From Candidatus Kuenenia stuttgartensis (GTDB lineage Bacteria > Planctomycetota > Planctomycetia > Pirellulales > UBA1268): a stretch of DNA of 39,950 bases. This document shows positions 28,012 to 38,100 of this stretch, in pieces. The position numbers were made by a program, and so were the translations under genes. The DNA lies in NCBI GenBank assembly GCA_943332855.1, contig CALQRA010000016.1:1-39950 (forward strand). Reading direction: 5' to 3'. Below the pieces are notes generated by a model. It was not told where the DNA came from and searched no databases. It saw only the letters and a program-made list of their open reading frames with translations. How positions within the stretch are numbered: the stretch's first letter is position 1; each line of letters begins with the position of its first letter.

Positions 28012-29049
28012 ATGACAGCCGCGCCTCAATCCGTTTCTACGCCCGCGGCCCGCGACGGTCATGTCAACGTGATCGGCGGCAGCGGCTTCATCGGCACGCG
28101 GCTGTGCGAGCGGTTCGTCCGCGAGGGGGGGCCGGGGTTCACGATCATCGACAAGGTCGCCAGCCGCCGATTTCCTGAAAACTCGGTGATCCGCGATATC
28201 CGCGACGCCGGCGCCCTGGCCGACGGACTTGTCGCCAGCGCGCCGATCATCCATCTTGCCGCCGAGCACCGCGACGACGTTCGGCCGCTGTCGCTCTATC
28301 ACGATGTCAATGTGGCCGGGACGGCGAATGTCTGCCGGGCGGCGACGGCGCGGAACATCGACACGATCCTGTTTACCAGTAGCGTGGCGGTGTACGGCAT
28401 GGCGCCGGCGCACACCGGCGAGGATGGGGCGATCCGGCCGTTCAACGAGTATGGCCGGACGAAGTGGGGCGCCGAGGGGGAATTGCGTCGCTGGCACGCC
28501 GAGGCACCGGGCCGGCGGACGCTCGTCATCGTCCGCCCGACAGTCGTCTTCGGTGAGAACAACCGCGGCAACGTCTACAACCTCCTCCGCCAGATCGCTA
28601 CCGGCCGGTTCGCGATGATCGGCACCGGCCGCAACCATAAGTCGATGGCCTATGTCGGAAATGTCGTCGCCTTCTTCGACCACTGCCTCTCCCTTCGGGG
28701 TGGTCTTCATCTGTGCAACTACGTCGACGAGCCTGATCTCTCGATGAATGAGCTTGTGTGCCGGGTGCGGGGGCTGATGGGGAAGGCGCCGAGCGTCGGG
28801 CTCCGCATCCCGTTTCCGGTCGGGATGGCGATCGGCTCGGCGTTTGATGCGGTGGCGCGGGTGTCGGGGCGGACGTTTCCGATCAGCCGCGTCCGGGTGC
28901 GCAAGTTCTGTGCCGAGACATCGTTCACCTCGGCCGCGCCGGCGACCGGTTTCGTTTCCCCCGTCACGCTCGGCACAGCGATCGAGCGGACCGTGCGCCA
29001 CGAGTTTCTCGAAACGCACGCCGGCGAGGAATTGTTCGCCGGCGAATGA
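28012..29049 (+). CDS. NAD-dependent epimerase/dehydratase (SDR), fourth gene of the sugar cassette
   Basis: 345-residue extended SDR with nucleotide-binding INVIGGSGFIGTRL-type motif (residues 19-31, preceded by a short polar leader). It continues with IIHLAAEHRDDVRP, LFTSSVAVYGMA (catalytic Ser), NEYGRTKWGAEGELR (Tyr-x-x-x-Lys) and RPTVVFGENNRGNVYNLL. The C-terminal half is typical of sugar-nucleotide 4-reductases and epimerases. An aaaggag Shine-Dalgarno (27995-28001) overlaps the capG stop, so it belongs to the same operon. L-FucNAc synthesis needs only CapE, CapF and CapG. This enzyme may make a second sugar, for example reduce the 4-keto intermediate to a QuiNAc-type product or epimerise UDP-GlcNAc to UDP-GalNAc. 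Fold is sure; reaction is not. Confidence 0.78.
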   Translation: MTAAPQSVSTPAARDGHVNVIGGSGFIGTRLCERFVREGGPGFTIIDKVASRRFPENSVIRDIRDAGALADGLVASAPIIHLAAEHRDDVRPLSLYHDVNVAGTANVCRAATARNIDTILFTSSVAVYGMAPAHTGEDGAIRPFNEYGRTKWGAEGELRRWHAEAPGRRTLVIVRPTVVFGENNRGNVYNLLRQIATGRFAMIGTGRNHKSMAYVGNVVAFFDHCLSLRGGLHLCNYVDEPDLSMNELVCRVRGLMGKAPSVGLRIPFPVGMAIGSAFDAVARVSGRTFPISRVRVRKFCAETSFTSAAPATGFVSPVTLGTAIERTVRHEFLETHAGEELFAGE

Positions 29050-29109
29050 CGGTGACGCGGCGGTGTGGCACGCCGGCAGGGCCTTGTCTTGGCCTCGGGC
29101 GATCGGGCC

Positions 29110-30282
29110 TCAGGCAAACGGCCGGGCGAGGATCGCCTCGATCCGCCCCAGGAAAACGTCCTTACCAAAGAGCGTGGCGGCGCGGTCGGCGGTGTCGCGG
29201 GGATCCCCGTCATCGGGAGCCGCGAGGAGGGCTTCGAGTCCCTTGGCGGCGCGGTCGACGTCGGTGACATCGAGAACGTCGCCGAGGCGTTCGGCCACGA
29301 TCCAAGCGCCGAGGGGCCCGCTGGGATCGCACATCAGCAGCGCCTTCGTGCCGTTGCAGGTGTAGGCGATGATCTTCGAAGGGAAGGCATACCGGGGGAG
29401 CTCGGGAAGCATCGCCACGAGACCGTACCGGGCAGCTTGCATTTCGGTGGCAATCGTCTGCCGGTCGACTGGATCGCGAAACTCAATCGGGGCCCTACGC
29501 TCGCGGGCGAGCGTCTGAAGAGCCTCCTTTTCCGTGCCGCCGCCATAGAACACGATCCGCGGGGAAGGGTCCGAGTGGCAGCGTGCCACCGCTTCGATAA
29601 AAAAAGCCAGATTCTGACCCGGGCCGTGGTTGCCCGCATAGAGGATGTCGTAGGCCTTGGCGGGTGTTGCACGCTGCGGATCGATCGGTTCGGCGTAGAA
29701 ATTATTCACGACCTCGATCCGCTCTCCGACCTTCGCCCGGGAGCGGAGCGGAACCGATTCGAGGAGGTGTTCGCGCATCTCTTCCGACAGGACGGTGGTG
29801 ACCGTGGCATGGGAGATGCAGAAGCGGTTGTAAGCCCGGTAGGAGGCGCGGATGAGCGGATTGCCGATCCGGTATTCGAGGTTGTCCTGGAAGCTGAAGA
29901 GGATTCGGGTGCGGCGCCGGAAGACACGGCAGAAAGCGATCATCACCCCGGCGAATCCGGGGGGGTAGGTAAAGAGATAGAGCAGATCGATGCGCCTCGG
30001 CCAGAGGAGCGCCCCGAGCCCCCGCAGAAGGAGGCGGGCGGAGTTGAGCACGCGCCCGATGAGCGGACCGTTGCGGTCGACCGGTGCCCGGAAGCTGCGG
30101 ACGCGGACCCGCTCGGGGAACTCCCGGGCCCAGGCCTCCCGGCAGTCGTCAGCCGAGCCGCAGATGACGTCGACGCTGTCCCCCCGGGCGACATGCCGGT
30201 GGACGATCTCGCGGAGCATGTGGGGCTCCTCGGAGACGCGCGACTCGGGCCAGAAATAGCGGAACAGGACGACGACGTGCAT
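29110..30282 (-). CDS. GT4-family glycosyltransferase (WbuB-like)
   Basis: 390-residue GT-B glycosyltransferase. The N-terminal domain starts MHVVVLFRYFWPESRVSEEPHMLREIVHRHVARG and includes DLLYLFTYPPGFAGVMIAF. The C-terminal domain has DILYAGNHGPGQNLAFFIEAV, RIVFYGGGTEKEALQTLA and GLVAMLPELPRYAFPSKIIAYTCNGTKALLMCDPSGPLGAWI. The P-S-K-x-x-x-Y segment is the GT4 nucleotide-sugar binding region. It resembles WbuB, proposed as the L-FucNAc transferase in E. coli O26-type clusters, which fits the UDP-L-FucNAc genes beside it. However, it is convergent with them (60-base gap), so it is not in their operon. The ATG at 30282 begins at the conserved MxVVVLFRYF start. Donor and acceptor are inferred. 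Confidence 0.8.
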   Translation of the reverse strand: MHVVVLFRYFWPESRVSEEPHMLREIVHRHVARGDSVDVICGSADDCREAWAREFPERVRVRSFRAPVDRNGPLIGRVLNSARLLLRGLGALLWPRRIDLLYLFTYPPGFAGVMIAFCRVFRRRTRILFSFQDNLEYRIGNPLIRASYRAYNRFCISHATVTTVLSEEMREHLLESVPLRSRAKVGERIEVVNNFYAEPIDPQRATPAKAYDILYAGNHGPGQNLAFFIEAVARCHSDPSPRIVFYGGGTEKEALQTLARERRAPIEFRDPVDRQTIATEMQAARYGLVAMLPELPRYAFPSKIIAYTCNGTKALLMCDPSGPLGAWIVAERLGDVLDVTDVDRAAKGLEALLAAPDDGDPRDTADRAATLFGKDVFLGRIEAILARPFA

Positions 30283-30460
30283 GATGGATTCGGTGGGAAC
30301 TCGGTCAGGTCGACCGTGGCATCGGCGGCGGGTGGGGCGAAGAGTCTACCGCGGCCCCGCGACGGGTGGCAGCATTTGGGGTATTCTGGACGGACTTTGC
30401 GGTACTGGGAGGCGGATCGGGCTCCCGCTGCGTTCACCTTTCACTGTCTGGAGAGATGCC

Positions 30461-31693
30461 ATGCGTGTTCGAATGTTCGGGGTGGGGCTGGGGGCCTTCG
30501 CCGTGATCCTCGCTGCTGGCGGTGGGGCCGCCGCGGCGCCGCCGACGTTCCGCAAGGTGGTCCTGACCGACAAGTTCCATGCCGAGGCGGCCGGCGTTGG
30601 CGACATCGACAAGGACGGCCATGGCGACGCCGTCTATGGCCCCTACTGGTATGCGGGGCCCGAGTTCAAGGCGCGGCACGAGATCTATCCCGCCAAGGAC
30701 TTCGACCCCAACCAATACTCCAACAACTTCATGACCGGCGTCGGCGACGTCGATGGCGACGGCTGGCTCGATGTCCTCGTCAACGAATGGCCGGGCAAGG
30801 AGGTGGCCTGGTTCCGCAATCCGGGCAACGACACCGCCACTGTGAAGGCCTCGCAGGGGGGCTGGGGGAAGCATCTCGTCCACCCGGTCGTCGACAACGA
30901 GGCCCCCGACTTCCTCGATGTCACCGGTGACGGCAAGGCCGAACTCGTCTTCCACACCGGCGGCGTGCTCGGTTTCGCGACCCCGTCCGACAAGACCGCC
31001 ACCGAACGCTGGACCTTCACCCCCTGCTCCGAAAAGGAGAATTGGGGGCAGTATCAGCACGGCCTCGGCGTCGGCGACGTCAACGGCGACGGCCGAGCCG
31101 ACCTCCTCATGGCCGGTGGATGGTGGGAGCAACCGGCGCCGGTAGCGGCCGGAAGCACGCCCCCGGCCTGGACGAAGCACCCGTTTGCCTTCGGCACCGG
31201 CGGCGGTCAGATGCACACCTATGACGTCGACGGCGACGGCGACCACGACGTGATCACGAGCCTCGCCGGCCATGGCTACGGCCTGTCGTGGTTCGAGAAC
31301 GTGAAGACGGACGGCGGGATCGACTTCGTCGAGCACCGCATCCTTTCCGACAAAGCGGAGGAGACGCTCGACGGCGTGCAGTTTTCGCAGCTCCATTCGG
31401 TGGGGCTCGTCGACATCGATGGCGACGGCCTCAAGGACCTCGTCACCGGCAAGCGGTTCTGGGCCCACGGGCCGCAGGGGGATCCCGATCCGGCAGGCAG
31501 CCCGCATCTCTGCTGGTTCAAGCTCCACCGTGGTGCCGACAAGAAGGTGTCCTGGACGGCGCACAAGATCGACGACGCCTCCGGCGTGGGAACGCAGCTG
31601 GCCGTCGGCGATCTCAATGGCGACAAGCGCCCCGACATCGTGATCGGGAACAAGAAGGGTGGCTTCGTGTTCATCCAGGAGGGGGCAAAATGA
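30461..31693 (+). CDS. Exported FG-GAP/VCBS-repeat protein
   Basis: 410-residue secreted beta-propeller. A signal peptide (MRVRMFGVGLGAFAVILAAGGGAAA) is followed by six calcium-loop repeats of the DxDxDG type: GDIDKDGHGD, GDVDGDGWLD, GDVNGDGRAD, YDVDGDGDHD, VDIDGDGLKD and GDLNGDKRPD. These match FG-GAP/VCBS repeats, which make integrin-like propellers that bind calcium and ligands. Its ATG at 30461 has ggagag in front, seven bases away. The stop overlaps the ATG of the Gfo/Idh/MocA gene by four bases (ATGA), so the two are translationally coupled. Planctomycetes carry many such pairs; a carbohydrate-binding role is inferred. The 178-base gap upstream, divergent from the glycosyltransferase, shows no clear promoter. 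Confidence 0.87.
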   Translation: MRVRMFGVGLGAFAVILAAGGGAAAAPPTFRKVVLTDKFHAEAAGVGDIDKDGHGDAVYGPYWYAGPEFKARHEIYPAKDFDPNQYSNNFMTGVGDVDGDGWLDVLVNEWPGKEVAWFRNPGNDTATVKASQGGWGKHLVHPVVDNEAPDFLDVTGDGKAELVFHTGGVLGFATPSDKTATERWTFTPCSEKENWGQYQHGLGVGDVNGDGRADLLMAGGWWEQPAPVAAGSTPPAWTKHPFAFGTGGGQMHTYDVDGDGDHDVITSLAGHGYGLSWFENVKTDGGIDFVEHRILSDKAEETLDGVQFSQLHSVGLVDIDGDGLKDLVTGKRFWAHGPQGDPDPAGSPHLCWFKLHRGADKKVSWTAHKIDDASGVGTQLAVGDLNGDKRPDIVIGNKKGGFVFIQEGAK

Positions 31694-32970
31694 GTCGGCA
31701 TGCACTTCGGCTCGGCGTTGATCGGAGAACCCTGCTCCTCGGGGTGGGGGCCGCGGCGGGCGTCGCCCTCCTCCCGCGCGTGGGGCGATCGGCCCCGGGG
31801 CCCAACGAAAGGCTCCGCGTCGGCGCCATCGGCGTCGGCGGGCGCGCCTCGCTCCTTCTCGAGCAATTGCCGGAGGGGGCCGACATCGTGGCGCTGTGCG
31901 ATGTCAATGTGCCGAGGGCCCACGCCTTCCGCGAGAAGAAGGGGGGCTCGTGGCCGGTGTACGTCGACTACCGGCGGATCCTCGACCGCGCCGACATCGA
32001 TGCGGTGATCGTGGGAACGGGGGAGTTTCAGCGCGTGCTTCCCTGCATCCATGCCTGTCAGGCGGGGAAGGATGTCTACGCCGAGAAGCCGCTGACGCTC
32101 TACGTGGCGGAGGGGCGGGCGCTGGTCAAGGCGGCCCGGCGGCACGAGCGTGTCGTCCAGGTGGGGACGCAGCAGCGCTCGATGGAGATCAATCGGCTGG
32201 CGTGCGAGTTTGTCCGCAACGGGGGTCTCGGAAAGCTCCTCGAAGTTCGCGCGGTGAACTACGGCAGCGCCTCCCCGACCCCGGCGCCGCTCCCGGCGGA
32301 GGAGCCGATCCCCACCGGCTTCGACTGGAATGCCTGGCTCAACCAGGCGGCCGACCGCCCCTTTAGCGCCCAGTGGATGGGGTGGATGGGCTGGCGTGAC
32401 TTCGCCGGTGGCGAGATGACCAACTGGGGCGCGCATGGCGTCGATCAGATCCAGTGGGCGCTCGGGGCCGATGCAACCGGCCCGGTGGCGGTCACGCCCG
32501 TCACCGCCGGCCCCAACGGCCAGGTGGTGATGACCTACGCCGACGGCCTCGAGGTGAAGTTCATCCTCGATTCTGGGCCGATGGGTGGGGCCGTGTTCGT
32601 GGGAGAGAAGGGGAAGCTCGAGATCAACCGCAACAAGGTGACGAGCAATCCTCCCGAGATCGCCCAGAAGCTCCTCGAGGCGGTCGACGTCGCCGAGGAG
32701 GAGCGGAAGTGGTCCGATGCCCTCGCCCTCTGGCAGGCCCGTCACCATCTGCAGAACTGGTTGGATTGCATCAAGACCCGGGAGAAGCCGGTGGCCGATG
32801 TCGAGATCGGGCACCGGTCGGTGACGGTCTGCCATCTGGCGAACATTGCCAGGGCGGTCGGCCGTCCGCTCCGCTGGGACCCCGCCGCCGAGACGTTCGT
32901 GGGTGACACCGCTGCCGATGGGCTGCTCGTCCGCGAGCGCCGCAAGGGATTTGAATTGCCGGAGGTGTGA
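31690..32970 (+). CDS. Tat-exported Gfo/Idh/MocA-family oxidoreductase
   Basis: 426-residue NAD(P)-dependent sugar oxidoreductase. The N-terminus has a twin-arginine signal, VDRRTLLLGVGAAAGVALLP, so it is exported folded with its cofactor. The Rossmann domain begins LRVGAIGVGGRASLLLEQL; the catalytic motif AEKPLTLYV places EKP at residues 132-134. The second domain carries MGWMGWRDFAGGEMTNWGAHGVDQIQWALG, where the GGEMTNWGAH motif holds the usual His of planctomycete members, and NWLDCIKTREKPVADVEIGHRS near the end. A frame start further upstream (31288) lies inside the FG-GAP gene and is spurious. It ends four bases before the convergent kinase gene. Substrate unknown; exported members occur widely in planctomycetes and are thought to act on sugars in the periplasm. 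Confidence 0.88.
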   Translation: MSRHALRLGVDRRTLLLGVGAAAGVALLPRVGRSAPGPNERLRVGAIGVGGRASLLLEQLPEGADIVALCDVNVPRAHAFREKKGGSWPVYVDYRRILDRADIDAVIVGTGEFQRVLPCIHACQAGKDVYAEKPLTLYVAEGRALVKAARRHERVVQVGTQQRSMEINRLACEFVRNGGLGKLLEVRAVNYGSASPTPAPLPAEEPIPTGFDWNAWLNQAADRPFSAQWMGWMGWRDFAGGEMTNWGAHGVDQIQWALGADATGPVAVTPVTAGPNGQVVMTYADGLEVKFILDSGPMGGAVFVGEKGKLEINRNKVTSNPPEIAQKLLEAVDVAEEERKWSDALALWQARHHLQNWLDCIKTREKPVADVEIGHRSVTVCHLANIARAVGRPLRWDPAAETFVGDTAADGLLVRERRKGFELPEV

Positions 32971-32974
32971 GCGG

Positions 32975-35101
32975 TCAGCGCTCGTGGACGAGGACGGCCC
33001 AGCCGACGTCCGCGAGCCGCTCGGGGCGCCCCAGGATCCGGATCGGCTCGGCGGCCGCGATCTGCGGCCCCGCGCCGCTGCCCCCCATCAACTGCCGGAG
33101 CGTTCCGGGGAAGAGCCCGATGATCTCGGCATCGAGCCCGTTGTCGCCGCCGACATTCTCGGGCTGGCGGACCGGTTTCCCGAACTCCGGATGCTTGTGG
33201 AACGACTCCTTGAGCCGGGCGACGATGTCGGCCGGGGCCCGCACCAACTGGAGATCGGGGGAGCTCGACAGATCGGTGCGCGCGACCTCGGGATTCTCGA
33301 GGACCAAGCCCCCCTTCGGTTCGCCGTCGATCATGTCGTCGCGCAGATCGATGACCGCCACGGAGAACGGGGCGCGCGAAGCGTTCCACGAGCCGATGGC
33401 GTCGACCGAACGGAAGAGGAGGCCGACGTCGAAGCTCATGAGGAGGACGCCGAGCACGCGTCGATTCTCCGTGCCGTGGGCGTCGCTCCAGATCGGCGCC
33501 GCGAAAGCCACCTTGAGCTTGCCGGTGGAATCACTGCGGTAGACCGTCGAGCGGTGGACCTCAGTGATCGGCTCGGCGGCGGCGCCCGGCTCGAGGTCAT
33601 GGGGGCCGCCGTGGAAATAGTTGCGCCAGGCGAAGTCACGGCCGATGGTGTCGGCCAGCGGCGCTCGGGCCACCTGCACCCCCTTGGCGTCACACACCGT
33701 CCAACTCTCGGCATCGACGGTGTTCTTCGTGTTGGCGGCGATCACGTCGACCGCGGCCTGGATCGCGCCCCAGGGCCTGCGCCCCGTGACGGGATCGACG
33801 GGCTTTCCCTCCGCCTCTGCCATCGCCCGGACGAGCTGGTTGTTGTCGGCTTCGTACTCGAGGATCCGCCAGCGAGAATCGATCTGGAGCGCGGCGGTGC
33901 TGGCCGCAAGACGGGCTGCGAGCCGCAGCGCCGTCTGCCGGGAGCGGTATTCGTCGTGGGCCACCTTGCGGAGGAGCACCGAGGTGATTGCCGCGCCCAC
34001 GAGGAGCACCGCGAGCGACCCGACGGCGAGTTGCGTGATGGTGCGATGTCGGCGCGTCCAGCGGGCGAGCCGGCGGAGGAGCGGCTCACGGTACGCGCTG
34101 ACCGGATTGTCGGCGAGATAGGCGTCGATGTCGTGGGCCAGGTCGAGCGCGGTTTCGTAGCGGTCGACCGGATCGCGGGCGCACGCCCTCATGCACACCG
34201 CCTCGATGGCGTGCGACACGCCCCGCTTCACGCGCGACGGCGGGGCGAGCGAGCCGGCGAGCACCTTCTCGCGGATCGCCGCCACGTCGCCGTCGTAGGG
34301 GGGTGCGCCGGTGAGGAGGTGGTAGAGCGTCGCGCCGAGGCCGTAGACGTCGCTGGCCGGCCCCACCGGGACGGCGCCGTCGTGCTGCTCCGGGCTCATG
34401 TAGGCGGGAGTGCCGGAGATGCCGCGTTTTGCCACCGGGGCCGATTCGAGGGCGATCGTTGGCATCACGATGCTCTGCTCACCACTCTGCCGGGCGCGGT
34501 CGTCGCGATCGATCCGCGCCGCCAGCCCCCAGTCGAGGACGACCACCTCGCCGAACTTCCCCAGCATGATGTTGGCCGGCTTGATGTCGCGGTGGAGGAT
34601 GCCGCGGTCATGGGCGTAGGCGATCGCCTTGCAGACAAGCGCGAATTGGCCGAGGAGCTCGCGGTAGCTGGCCGAGCGCGCGCCGGTGGCCTCGTGGGCA
34701 TGGCGGCGGTCGTGGAAGTCGTTGATCGCCGCGCCGAGCGTCCGCCCGGGGATCAGTCGCATCGCGTAGAAGGGGCGGCCATCGGGGGTGGCGCCGGTCA
34801 CATACACCGGAACGATGTTGGGGTGTTCGAGTTGGCTCGTGACGGTGGCCTCGAACTGGAAGCTTTCGCGGAGGGCCTCCTGGGTGACCGCCCAGCCATT
34901 GAGAAACTTCACCGCCAGCTCGCGCCCGGTTGCCTTATCGTTGGCGTAGTAGACGTCCCCCAAGCCACCGCGGCCGAGCCGGCGATTGACACTGATCGTC
35001 GTCGTGGCGACGACGCGCGCGGGGATCTGGTCGTCCACCGGGCCAACCGACGCGGCCGATTCGTGGGTGGTGGGATCGTCGAGCGGGCTGTCGTGGGGCA
35101 T
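32975..35101 (-). CDS. Transmembrane Ser/Thr protein kinase with dCache-like sensor domain
   Basis: 708-residue Hanks-type kinase. Residues about 38-340 form the kinase: glycine loop GRGGLGDVYY, Lys65 in LAVKFL, catalytic loop HRDIKPAN (170-177, Asp172), metal motif DWG (190-192) in place of DFG, and GTPAYMSPEQ activation-segment end. DWG is common in planctomycete kinases and keeps the metal-binding Asp, so the enzyme should be active. One membrane helix lies at about 356-378 (LAVGSLAVLLVGAAITSVLL). Residues about 395-640 resemble a dCache extracytoplasmic sensor: a long helix, FAWRNYFHGGPHD, STGKLKVAFAAPIW and GVLLMSFDVGLLFRSV. It lies 97 bases downstream of the FHA-ABC transporter gene on the same strand, so signal and output are probably linked. 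Ligand unknown. Confidence 0.87.
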   Translation of the reverse strand: MPHDSPLDDPTTHESAASVGPVDDQIPARVVATTTISVNRRLGRGGLGDVYYANDKATGRELAVKFLNGWAVTQEALRESFQFEATVTSQLEHPNIVPVYVTGATPDGRPFYAMRLIPGRTLGAAINDFHDRRHAHEATGARSASYRELLGQFALVCKAIAYAHDRGILHRDIKPANIMLGKFGEVVVLDWGLAARIDRDDRARQSGEQSIVMPTIALESAPVAKRGISGTPAYMSPEQHDGAVPVGPASDVYGLGATLYHLLTGAPPYDGDVAAIREKVLAGSLAPPSRVKRGVSHAIEAVCMRACARDPVDRYETALDLAHDIDAYLADNPVSAYREPLLRRLARWTRRHRTITQLAVGSLAVLLVGAAITSVLLRKVAHDEYRSRQTALRLAARLAASTAALQIDSRWRILEYEADNNQLVRAMAEAEGKPVDPVTGRRPWGAIQAAVDVIAANTKNTVDAESWTVCDAKGVQVARAPLADTIGRDFAWRNYFHGGPHDLEPGAAAEPITEVHRSTVYRSDSTGKLKVAFAAPIWSDAHGTENRRVLGVLLMSFDVGLLFRSVDAIGSWNASRAPFSVAVIDLRDDMIDGEPKGGLVLENPEVARTDLSSSPDLQLVRAPADIVARLKESFHKHPEFGKPVRQPENVGGDNGLDAEIIGLFPGTLRQLMGGSGAGPQIAAAEPIRILGRPERLADVGWAVLVHER

Positions 35102-35198
35102 CCATCGGCTCCGGAGACGGGGAATCCCCGGAGTGTAGCGGTGGGTGGAAAGCGCCTTCCATGGCGATTTTTCCGCAGCAAAGCCCGAACTTTTCGCT

Positions 35199-38100
35199 TC
35201 AGCGGCCGCTTGAATCGCGAAAGCGCAGCGCGAGGCCAGTGCCGGCGATTCCGACGGCGAACATCCCCAGGAGCACCGCCAGAGGAACGGTCGACCCGCT
35301 CCGCCACGTCTCCCGTGCGAAGAACCGCTCCGCCATGTCGACCGGAGGGTGGCCCCGGGGGGCCGAGGTGGCGGGGGCGTCGGCCCCCGGGGGAACGAGG
35401 GTCGGCATCGCCCCGGCCCGGAGGCTCTCGAGCGAGTCGTTCATCCGGGCCCGCTCCGATTCGATCTTCTTCTCCATCTCCCGCAGCTTTCCTTCGAGCC
35501 GCTCGCTCGCTTCGCGGGTCTTCTTCTCAAGCTCGGCGTCGATCGTCTTCACTCGGCTCTCGATGTCGGCCTTGGCGGCATTCCCCGCCTCCTCGCTCTG
35601 GCGCTTGGCCGCGGCTTGGGCTTCCTCCATCTTGGCTTCAATCTCGGTGCGCATCCGCGCGGCGGTCGCCTCCGATTCCTTCTGCGCTTCGGCCTTCGCG
35701 GTAGCTGTCTTCGCCTCGACCTCCTGGCGAACTTGGTCGCGCGCCTCGGCGCTCTCTCGGCGGGCCTGCTCTTGCGCCTCCCTGACACGCAGCTCCATCT
35801 CGGTCTTCATCCGTTCCGCTGCCGCCTCGCTCTCCTTCTGGGCGGCGGCCTTCGCTTCGGCCACTTTCGCCTCGATCTCCTCTTTCATCTTGGCGGCCGA
35901 TTCGGCCGACTTCTTCTCGAACTCGGCCTTCGCATCGGCGAGCTTCTTCTCCGCCTCGGCCCGCATGTCGGCCTGGATCTTCTGGGCCTTTTCCTCGAGC
36001 ATCTTCTTCGCCTTCTCGAGCTCCTGCTTCGCCTGACCGGCTGCTTCCTCGAGCTTCTCGACGATCTTGCGGCGGCCGGGAAGGATGAAGGGATGGCCCC
36101 CGCCATTGCCGGCCAAACGGAAGGCGTTCGGCCACTCCGGCCCGGTGGTGTCGTCGGGAGACGGCAAGGTCACTTCGGGGACGGGGGGCGGAGATTCGAT
36201 CGGGGAGGCCTCGGGTGGCTCCGGGTCGAGCTCGTCGACGGCAGCCGGTGACGGCTCGGGGCGCGGGGCCGGTGCGCCCCCCAGACGGATCTGGGGGCGG
36301 AGTGTCGCCTCCGGCACGACGAGCCCCTCGAAGGCCCAGCGCGACGGCATCGCCGCGGCGAGTGGTTGGGTGAGCGCGGGGAGATCGGCGAGGGGGACGA
36401 GGATCCCCCCCAGGACGATCATCGGGAGGAGGAGGACGGGGAGGATTCCGGAGGCGGCCTCGGTCGTCCGCAGCGTCGCCGAGATTAGTAATCCGAGCGC
36501 TCCTCCGGCCAACGCTGCGGCGTACAGCATCGTGAACACCCACAGCCACGGGCTGTCGATCCGGCAGGCCGGGGCGACAATGGCCAGAAGGAGGAGGCAC
36601 TGGATCGCCGCGATCCCGAGGAGGACCGTCATCTTCGAGGCGACATAGGCCCAGATCGAGAGCCCCACCATCCGTTCGCGCCGGTAGATCGGCCACTCGG
36701 TGACGATCTCGCGCGCCATGCTCGAACAGCCGAACCAGATCGCGGCCAGGGCGGTCACGAACAGCGTGGTGGCCATGTTGACGCCGATCTTCGGCCAGGT
36801 TTCGGGGGTCGGGGTGCTCCGCACCACCTTCGAGAACACCGCCGCGATCAGCAGCCCGACGATCGGGGCCTGCAAAAAGAGGACGGCCGTCCCCCAGCCG
36901 TCGGCAACCTTGACGGCGATCATCCGCTTCACGAGCGTGAGCCATTGGGTGAACGGGGCGGTGCTGTGGGGAAGGCGCCGCGAGCGCGGCGGGAGGGCCC
37001 CGGCATGCGCGGAGGCGCGCCTGTCGACCCAGATCGACTTCGCGACTGACGATTCCCACTGCCGCACCCATTCGGCCACCGGCCGCTTGGAGAGGCCGCG
37101 GAGGAGCCCGTCGACGCTCGTCGGCGGCGCGGATCCCGAAAGCTGGGGCTCGAAGAAGGTGATCGAGTCGGGGAAGGCACGGCCAAACCAAGCCAGCCGC
37201 CCCACCTGCTTCGTCGATTCGTCGCGGGCGATGACGGCCACGGCGTCGAACTTCTCGAACGCCTCGAGGCTCGGCTGGTGGATCGTGACGAGGATCGTTT
37301 TTCCGGCGTCGGCGAGCTTCCGCAGCAGCTCGATCACCGACAGCGCATCGACGCTCGACAAGCCCGACGTCGGCTCGTCAAGGACGAGGATCGGAGGATC
37401 CGTCAGCAGCTCCATGGCGAGGTTGACGCGCTTCCGCTGGCCGCCGCTGACGCCCCGTTTCCGCTGGTCGCCGACGCGGGTCTGCTCGGTGCCGTCGAGC
37501 CCGAGCTGGTGGATCACCGCGTGGATTCGGGTCTCGATCTCGGTGTTGGTGGTGTCGCGGGGGAGCCGGAGCCGGGCCGCGTACCACAGCGCCTGCCAGA
37601 CGGTGAGGTCGGCGTGGAGGATGTCGTCCTGTGGCACATACCCGATCCGTCCCCGGAACAGATCGTAGTGGTCGTGGAGATCGAGCCCGCCGACGACGAG
37701 CCGCCCGGCGGCGGGGACGGTCTGGCCGTTGAGGACCGAGAGGAGCGTGCTCTTCCCGGCGCCGCTGGGCCCCATGATGGCCACCATCTCGCCGGGCTGG
37801 ACGACGAGCGAGACCCCCTCGAGGAGCGCGCGGCCCGAGGCGGCGACGGCGACGCCGTCAGCCTCGATGATGTCGCGGTCTCCCCCGGCGAGCGGCTCGA
37901 GGGCTCGGGCATCGGGGGCGAGCCGGTAGCGTTGGTCGGCGATCTGCACGATCGTCCCGGGTGAGATCTCGACGGCCCGCTCGATCCGCCGTCCGTCGAC
38001 GAACGTGCCGTGGGTGCTCCCCAGATCGCGGACGAACACCTTCCCGCGCTCGACGCTCACCGAGGCGTGGAGCGCCGACGCGATCGGACGGTCGAGCGAG

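Noticed and set aside
34532..34540. DWG in place of DFG as a sign of a dead kinase
   Set aside because: The metal-binding Asp, the catalytic Asp172 and Lys65 are all present, and DWG is frequent in active planctomycete-type kinases.
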